Assembly: GCA_937915075.1 (NCBI GenBank)
Contig: CALDMA010000151.1
Coordinates: 1 to 5,304 of the forward strand
Source: an uncultured Oscillospiraceae bacterium
GTDB lineage: Bacteria > Bacillota > Clostridia > Oscillospirales > Oscillospiraceae
Reading direction: 5' to 3'
Length of the DNA stretch: 5,304 nt
Below the pieces are notes generated by a model that made no database searches, was not told the origin of the DNA, and saw nothing but the letters and a program-made list of their open reading frames with translations. Below, one piece after another: positions 1 to 2,466 of the stretch. How positions within the stretch are numbered: the stretch's first letter is position 1; every line of letters begins with the position of its first letter. A program made the position numbers and the translations under genes.

Positions 1-639
1 CATCGGCGTGCCGCGGATGACGAAGATGTAGAAGCGGGCAAATTTGTTCGCGACGATCTTAATAAACTTCACAAAGTCGTTGTTGCGCTTGTCGGGCTCC
101 TGAATGCGGAGAAAGACCATGAGAAGCGCCAGCACAAACGCGATCGCCGTGCCGGCCAGCGCGAGCTGAACGGTCGTCCACACGCCGGTGACAAAGAGCG
201 AGCGCTGGTTGTAGGCCATGTAGACCATGGAGGAGAGCGTGCCGGTGGGGTTGCTCTCGGCATGAACGGCGGCGTAAACGACGTAGGCGAGCTTGAGCAC
301 AAAGCGGTCAAGCGCGAGCAGCGCGGCAGCCGCAGCGTCCAGATAGGAGAGATAGCGGCTCAGCCGCACGAGGACCGGACGCTTGAGGATCGTCTCGCCG
401 TAGCTGTTCCAGTGCGTCCATTTCACGAGCAGCGCCAGCGTGCTGACGGTCAAAAAGAGATAGCAGACCGCGGCGAGCGCCGTGCCGGGCACGGAACCGG
501 CGGGCAGAAAGCTGTACGGACTGGGTGCGGAATACCACAGGCTCAGACCGACGAGGGCGATGACGCTGCCGCCCAGATAAACATAACGGTGGTCCCGTGC
601 GATGAAGCTCTGACCGCGGGACGCGGGGGTTCCTCTCAT
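1..639 (-). CDS. Amino acid ABC transporter permease, HisM/GlnP type, C-terminus cut off by window edge
   Basis: This is the membrane subunit of a polar amino acid ABC importer. The 213 codons visible run without a stop to position 1. The start is fixed by an ATG at 639 with an AAGGAGGAAG site 7 nt upstream. The permease core begins near residue 147: residues 152-179 (GVWTTVQLALAG onward) match the first membrane helix of the His/Glu/Gln/Arg permease family. Residues 200-213 end in VIRGTPM, the conserved RGTP signature of that family. Before the core lies an unusual stretch of about 145 residues with three more hydrophobic segments (about 19-36, 54-72 and 98-126); ordinary members have only some 20-30 residues there. 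The gene follows the substrate-binding protein gene by 34 nt in the same operon and should share its lysine-riboswitch control. Lysine as substrate is inferred from that control. The EAA loop and the ATPase gene are not visible. The family call is firm; substrate specificity is not. Confidence 0.9.
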   Translation of the reverse strand, partial: MRGTPASRGQSFIARDHRYVYLGGSVIALVGLSLWYSAPSPYSFLPAGSVPGTALAAVCYLFLTVSTLALLVKWTHWNSYGETILKRPVLVRLSRYLSYLDAAAAALLALDRFVLKLAYVVYAAVHAESNPTGTLSSMVYMAYNQRSLFVTGVWTTVQLALAGTAIAFVLALLMVFLRIQEPDKRNNDFVKFIKIVANKFARFYIFVIRGTPM

Positions 640-643
640 GGTG

Positions 644-653
644 CTTCCTCCTT
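644..653 (-). promoter_or_regulatory. Ribosome binding site of the permease gene
   Basis: Read on the minus strand, AAGGAGGAAG ends 4 nt before the ATG at 639, with the AGGAGG core spaced 7 nt from it. This near-perfect Shine-Dalgarno sequence falls in the 34-nt gap after the stop codon of the binding-protein gene. It decides the permease start and supports the unusually long N-terminus as genuinely translated. Confidence 0.85.
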
Positions 654-673
654 ATGCGGCATGGAGCCGCCGG

Positions 674-1546
674 TTACTTCGGCTGGTTGGCGACGGCGGT
701 GTTCCACATCTCGGTGCGCGCGTCGCTGTCGATGGTGGCGAGGATCTCATTGACCTGCGCGAGCAGCTCGGTGTCGGACTTGCGCAGCCCCACGCAGGAG
801 CCCTTCGCCGGCAGCGTGAAGCCGTTGCCCTCGCTGAAGGTGATGAGACGGAAATCGGGATTTGAGGCAAGGTAGCCCGGGGCGCTCTCTTCGTTGATGA
901 CGATGGCGTCGCAGGTGCCCTGCTGCAGGCGGGAGATCATGTCGGGCACGCTGCCGACGGGGCTGAGGTGCTCGACGCCCTCGATCTGGTCGATAACGTC
1001 GTCGAGCGCGGTGCCCTGCTGGCCGAGCACGGCGGCGCCGGAGAAGTCCTGAATGGAGGTCGCGTTCTCATACGGCGAGCCGGCGAGCACCATCATGCTG
1101 TAGATCGTCTCCTTGTATGGGTCGGAGAAGTTGATGGATTCGCGGCGCTCGGCGGTGTCCATCATGCCGGCGATGATGGCGTCGATCTGGCCCTGGTTGA
1201 GCGCGTCGATCAGGCCGTCCCAGCTGAGCTTGACGATGACCAGCTCCTTGCCGAGCCGGTCGGCGAGGATGCGCGCGATCTGCACGTCGTAGCCCTCGGC
1301 GTAAGCGCCGGCGACGTTCTCCACGGGAACGTTGGTGTCGGTCGCGGCGCTCTCCTGCCAGTTGCTCGGCGCGTAGGCACATTCCATGCCGACGCGGAGT
1401 TGGCTGCTTTCAGCCGCGGGAGGATCGGTTTCTTCGGTGGGGGTGTCTGCGTCCTGCGCGGGGGACGTCGTGCCCGCGCCGCAGGCGGTGAGGGCGAGCA
1501 GCATGAGGGCTGCGAGCAGGGCGGCGATGGTTCTTCTGAGGTTCAT
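674..1546 (-). CDS. Amino acid ABC transporter substrate-binding lipoprotein (SBP_bac_3), predicted lysine-binding
   Basis: This 290-residue protein should capture an amino acid outside the membrane and deliver it to the permease encoded next. Residues 1-22 form a lipoprotein signal with two arginines, a hydrophobic core and the lipobox LTAC, with Cys22 as lipid anchor. Residues 23-48 are a Thr/Pro/Glu-rich tether. The binding domain starts at LRVGMECAYAPSNW (50-63). It continues with GYDVQIARILADRLG (85-99), WDGLIDALNQGQIDAI (109-124) and TAERRESINFSDPY (131-144). Arg134 aligns with the arginine that binds the ligand carboxylate in this family. The second lobe contains GTCDAIVINEES (210-221), where Asn218 stands in the usual aspartate position. 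The start at 1546 is chosen because it has an AAAGGAAG site and gives a full signal peptide. The frame is open further upstream to 1882, but that stretch is riboswitch and terminator. Lysine specificity is inferred from the lysine riboswitch in the leader. Family assignment is secure. Confidence 0.95.
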   Translation of the reverse strand: MNLRRTIAALLAALMLLALTACGAGTTSPAQDADTPTEETDPPAAESSQLRVGMECAYAPSNWQESAATDTNVPVENVAGAYAEGYDVQIARILADRLGKELVIVKLSWDGLIDALNQGQIDAIIAGMMDTAERRESINFSDPYKETIYSMMVLAGSPYENATSIQDFSGAAVLGQQGTALDDVIDQIEGVEHLSPVGSVPDMISRLQQGTCDAIVINEESAPGYLASNPDFRLITFSEGNGFTLPAKGSCVGLRKSDTELLAQVNEILATIDSDARTEMWNTAVANQPK

Positions 1547-1553
1547 GGTGTTG

Positions 1554-1561
1554 CTTCCTTT
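1554..1561 (-). promoter_or_regulatory. Ribosome binding site of the substrate-binding protein gene
   Basis: On the minus strand AAAGGAAG sits 7 nt before the ATG at 1546. It is the only good site near the beginning of the signal peptide. It rules out the in-frame start at 1882, which would translate the riboswitch and terminator. Confidence 0.8.
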
Positions 1562-1574
1562 CTGAATAGAGATT

Positions 1575-1593
1575 GGTTCCGTAGGGCGGAACC
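1575..1593 (-). other. Leader hairpin between riboswitch terminator and start codon
   Basis: A perfect 7-bp inverted repeat (GGTTCCG / CGGAACC) encloses a 5-nt loop. It lies between the terminator and the ribosome binding site in the transcript of the binding-protein operon. No run of T follows it on the minus strand, so it is not a second terminator. It may simply structure or protect the 5' end of the read-through message; no function can be assigned from sequence alone. Confidence 0.5.
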
Positions 1594-1630
1594 GGCCCTT
1601 CGTTGTCCGCGCCAACGAGTTCGGAAACAG

Positions 1631-1666
1631 AAAAAGCCGTAAACGCTCGCGTGGAGCATTTACGGC
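1631..1666 (-). terminator. Intrinsic terminator of the lysine riboswitch (expression platform)
   Basis: On the minus strand the arms GCCGTAAATGCT and AGCGTTTACGGC can form a 12-bp stem with one G-U pair around a 7-nt loop, followed directly by TTTTT and then CTGTTT. This is a classical rho-independent terminator. It lies about 50 nt downstream of the aptamer and 85 nt upstream of the binding-protein start codon. Its 5' arm and loop contain TGCTCCAC, complementary to the 3' end of the aptamer, so terminator formation should depend on lysine. In the lysine-bound state transcription should stop here. Confidence 0.93.
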
Positions 1667-1727
1667 AAATGATCTGCAATACCGGCAAAACCGAAACCGG
1701 CCTGCCGACTCTTCGATAGCGCTCCAC
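1651..1727 (-). promoter_or_regulatory. Predicted antiterminator pairing
   Basis: In the transcript, GTGGAGCG (window 1720-1727, just before the 3' P1 strand of the aptamer) is complementary to TGCTCCAC (window 1651-1658, in the terminator's 5' arm and loop): seven Watson-Crick pairs plus one G-U. The pairing cannot coexist with the folded aptamer core and the complete terminator stem. It therefore gives the switch its 'on' conformation when lysine is scarce. The pairing is seen in sequence; the switching behaviour is inferred from known L-box riboswitches. Confidence 0.8.
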
Positions 1728-1874
1728 AAATTGTGACAGTCCGGCGGATCTTCTCCGACGAGCCAGCGGAAAACGACACAGGAACCGTTCCCCACTTCGG
1801 CGGCTTCCCCTTTCCCTTTGTCCCGGATCTCTGCTCCGTACGGACTCGGTACTCTTGTCGGCCGCGCCTCTATC
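1715..1874 (-). ncRNA. Lysine riboswitch (L box) aptamer
   Basis: The minus-strand leader carries the conserved blocks of the lysine riboswitch in the right order. The 5' core is GATAGAGGCGCG (1863-1874), followed by AAGAGTA (1850-1856). Next comes GGGGAAGCCGCCGAAG (1795-1810), with the conserved GCCGAAG. ACTGTCACA (1732-1740) follows, and the 3' core is TGGAGCGCTATC (1715-1726). GATAG at the 5' end and CTATC at the 3' end close helix P1. The length of about 160 nt is normal for the class. A terminator and a matching antiterminator lie directly downstream, so this is a transcriptional off-switch. It controls the binding-protein and permease genes, which marks them as a likely lysine import system. 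I see no degenerate conserved block, so the aptamer looks functional. Confidence 0.95.
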
Positions 1875-1876
1875 TC

Positions 1877-1893
1877 GCTCAACTGAATTGAGC
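1877..1893 (-). other. Short hairpin just upstream of the lysine aptamer
   Basis: GCTCAA and TTGAGC form a perfect 6-bp stem with a 5-nt loop, ending 2 nt before the aptamer's P1 strand and starting about 13 nt after the predicted transcription start. It is probably a 5'-end stem-loop of the leader and could help the aptamer fold or protect the message. The pairing is plain; the role is a guess. Confidence 0.5.
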
Positions 1894-1912
1894 CTATTCA
1901 ATTGTTGACGTG

Positions 1913-1941
1913 AAGATACTACGGCGGCGCGCAAATGTCAA
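1913..1941 (-). promoter_or_regulatory. Sigma-A-type promoter of the lysine-transport operon
   Basis: On the minus strand a perfect -35 box TTGACA (1936-1941) is followed after exactly 17 nt by the -10 box TATCTT (1913-1918). Transcription should start near 1906, about 30 nt before the riboswitch, giving a leader of about 360 nt before the binding-protein start. Position and spacing fit the riboswitch perfectly. No obvious operator overlaps the boxes, so control probably rests mainly on the RNA switch. Confidence 0.88.
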
Positions 1942-2246
1942 GCCCCCGCGGAGCGGTTCTCAAATTCTTGACAATCCTGCGCCCAAAATCCCCGCGGCCT
2001 TGTAGAATTTTACCATTCGCGCGGTTATTTATGCGCGGCAAAAGCGCGCGAAAGGGCCCGGAATGGCCGCTTAACGGAATATTTATGCTCTCCGCCGCTC
2101 ACGCGCCCTGTTTCCCTTGGCGGCGGCGCCCCAAAAACGGACGGTTTACCAAGAAAAAGGGACAGCACGAAAAAGCAACTTTGGCGAAATGCACGGAATC
2201 GCGAAAAATGTCGCGCGAAATTTGTCATTTCCTTACAGAAAAAAGG
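1942..2246. other. Gene-free divergent intergenic region
   Basis: About 300 bases between the two divergent promoters hold no convincing gene. Short open frames exist on both strands, but they lack ribosome binding sites and encode basic, low-information peptides. Visible features are minor. CCGCGG occurs at 1946-1951 and 1992-1997, and GCGCGG is directly repeated at 2019-2024 and 2033-2038. CGCGAAA-like words recur near 2190-2222, and the left arm of an inverted repeat lies at 2169-2179. No terminator, tRNA or known RNA motif is recognisable here. Confidence 0.6.
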
Positions 2247-2256
2247 TTGCTTTTTC
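2169..2256. repeat. 11-bp inverted repeat flanking the right-hand promoter's -35 box
   Basis: GAAAAAGCAAC (2169-2179) is the exact reverse complement of GTTGCTTTTTC (2246-2256), with 66 bp between the arms. The right arm covers the -35 hexamer of the surface-protein promoter. It could be a paired operator for a dimeric regulator or a looped site, but it is also A/T-rich enough to arise by chance. Confidence 0.4.
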
Positions 2257-2275
2257 CGCGCGGGCGTGCTATGAT
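2247..2275 (+). promoter_or_regulatory. Sigma-A-type promoter of the surface-protein gene (extended -10)
   Basis: TTGCTT (2247-2252) and TATGAT (2270-2275) are separated by exactly 17 nt, and a TG one base upstream of the -10 box makes it an extended -10 promoter. Transcription should begin near 2282. That leaves a leader of about 110 nt before the start codon at 2392, most of it occupied by three hairpins. The arrangement supports independent transcription of the large plus-strand gene. Confidence 0.78.
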
Positions 2276-2291
2276 ATCGCCGTAAAGTGCA

Positions 2292-2313
2292 AAAAGGGGC
2301 CGCGGCCCCTTTT
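2292..2313. terminator. Perfect 22-bp palindrome, terminator-like hairpin in the leader
   Basis: The arm AAAAGGGGCCG is followed by its exact reverse complement, so RNA from either strand can form a GC-rich stem of about 9 bp closed by CGCG, with U4 after it on the plus strand and U5 on the minus strand. It thus resembles a bidirectional intrinsic terminator. Its place is odd: it begins only about 10 nt after the predicted start of the surface-protein transcript. It may be an attenuator, a 5' stability hairpin, or a block to antisense transcription leaving the gene. Confidence 0.55.
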
Positions 2314-2333
2314 CTGTTCCCGGTCGGGAACAG
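2314..2333 (+). other. Second leader hairpin
   Basis: CTGTTCCC and GGGAACAG form an 8-bp perfect stem around GGTC, or 9 bp with a 2-nt gap. It abuts the preceding palindrome without a spacer, so the two stems could stack coaxially in the leader. No known riboswitch motif is recognised in it. Confidence 0.6.
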
Positions 2334-2349
2334 ATGTGCTGTGCTCGAC

Positions 2350-2365
2350 CCGCGGGGAGCCGCGG
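2350..2365 (+). other. Third leader hairpin with GGAG loop
   Basis: Two copies of CCGCGG enclose the loop GGAG, giving a 6-bp all-GC stem 13 nt before the Shine-Dalgarno sequence. CCGCGG is itself a palindrome and also forms the centre of the first leader hairpin (2300-2305), so the three copies could pair in alternative ways. Confidence 0.5.
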
Positions 2366-2378
2366 AGAATGTATATGT

Positions 2379-2384
2379 AGGAGG
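2379..2384 (+). promoter_or_regulatory. Ribosome binding site of the surface-protein gene
   Basis: AGGAGG stands 7 nt before the ATG at 2392, an ideal Shine-Dalgarno sequence and spacing. It fixes the start of the signal peptide and of the plus-strand reading frame. Confidence 0.9.
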
Positions 2385-2391
2385 ACCTTTT

Positions 2392-2466
2392 ATGAAACGT
2401 AAATTGCTATCCATTTTTCTGACGCTCTGTCTCGCGTTCAGTTTGCTGCCCACCGCCGCCCTGGCG
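2392..2466 (+). other. Sec signal peptide of the surface protein
   Basis: The first 25 residues carry a positive start (MKRK), a hydrophobic core (LLSIFLTLCLAFSLL) and the cleavage motif ALA before DEGEGGG. The lone cysteine lies inside the core and is not in a lipobox, so this is a standard type I signal rather than a lipoprotein signal. Confidence 0.9.

Noticed and set aside
968..1642. 224-codon plus-strand open frame
   Set aside because: It lies antisense to the substrate-binding protein gene and the leader terminator. It is a shadow of high-GC third positions with no family resemblance or start signal.
1547..1882. Possible 112-residue upstream extension of the substrate-binding protein
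   Set aside because: The stretch is the lysine riboswitch and terminator, the predicted start at 1882 has no ribosome binding site, and the signal peptide would become internal.
1968..2008. Plus-strand TTGACA (1968-1973) with TAGAAT (2003-2008) as a second promoter
   Set aside because: The spacer is 29 nt, far outside the range usable by sigma-A polymerase.
2092..2126. CCGCCG / CGGCGG inverted repeat as a possible terminator or operator
   Set aside because: The arms are only 6 bp of simple GC triplets, separated by over 20 nt and without a T-run, so chance is the better explanation.
1935..2285. 116-codon plus-strand open frame in the intergenic region
   Set aside because: Its ATG lies inside the -35 region of the minus-strand promoter, has no ribosome binding site, and the product is basic and low in information. 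It also runs through the promoter of the surface gene.
2025..2453. 142-codon minus-strand open frame across the surface-gene start
   Set aside because: It overlaps the leader hairpins and signal peptide of the plus-strand gene and shows no ribosome binding site or recognisable domain.
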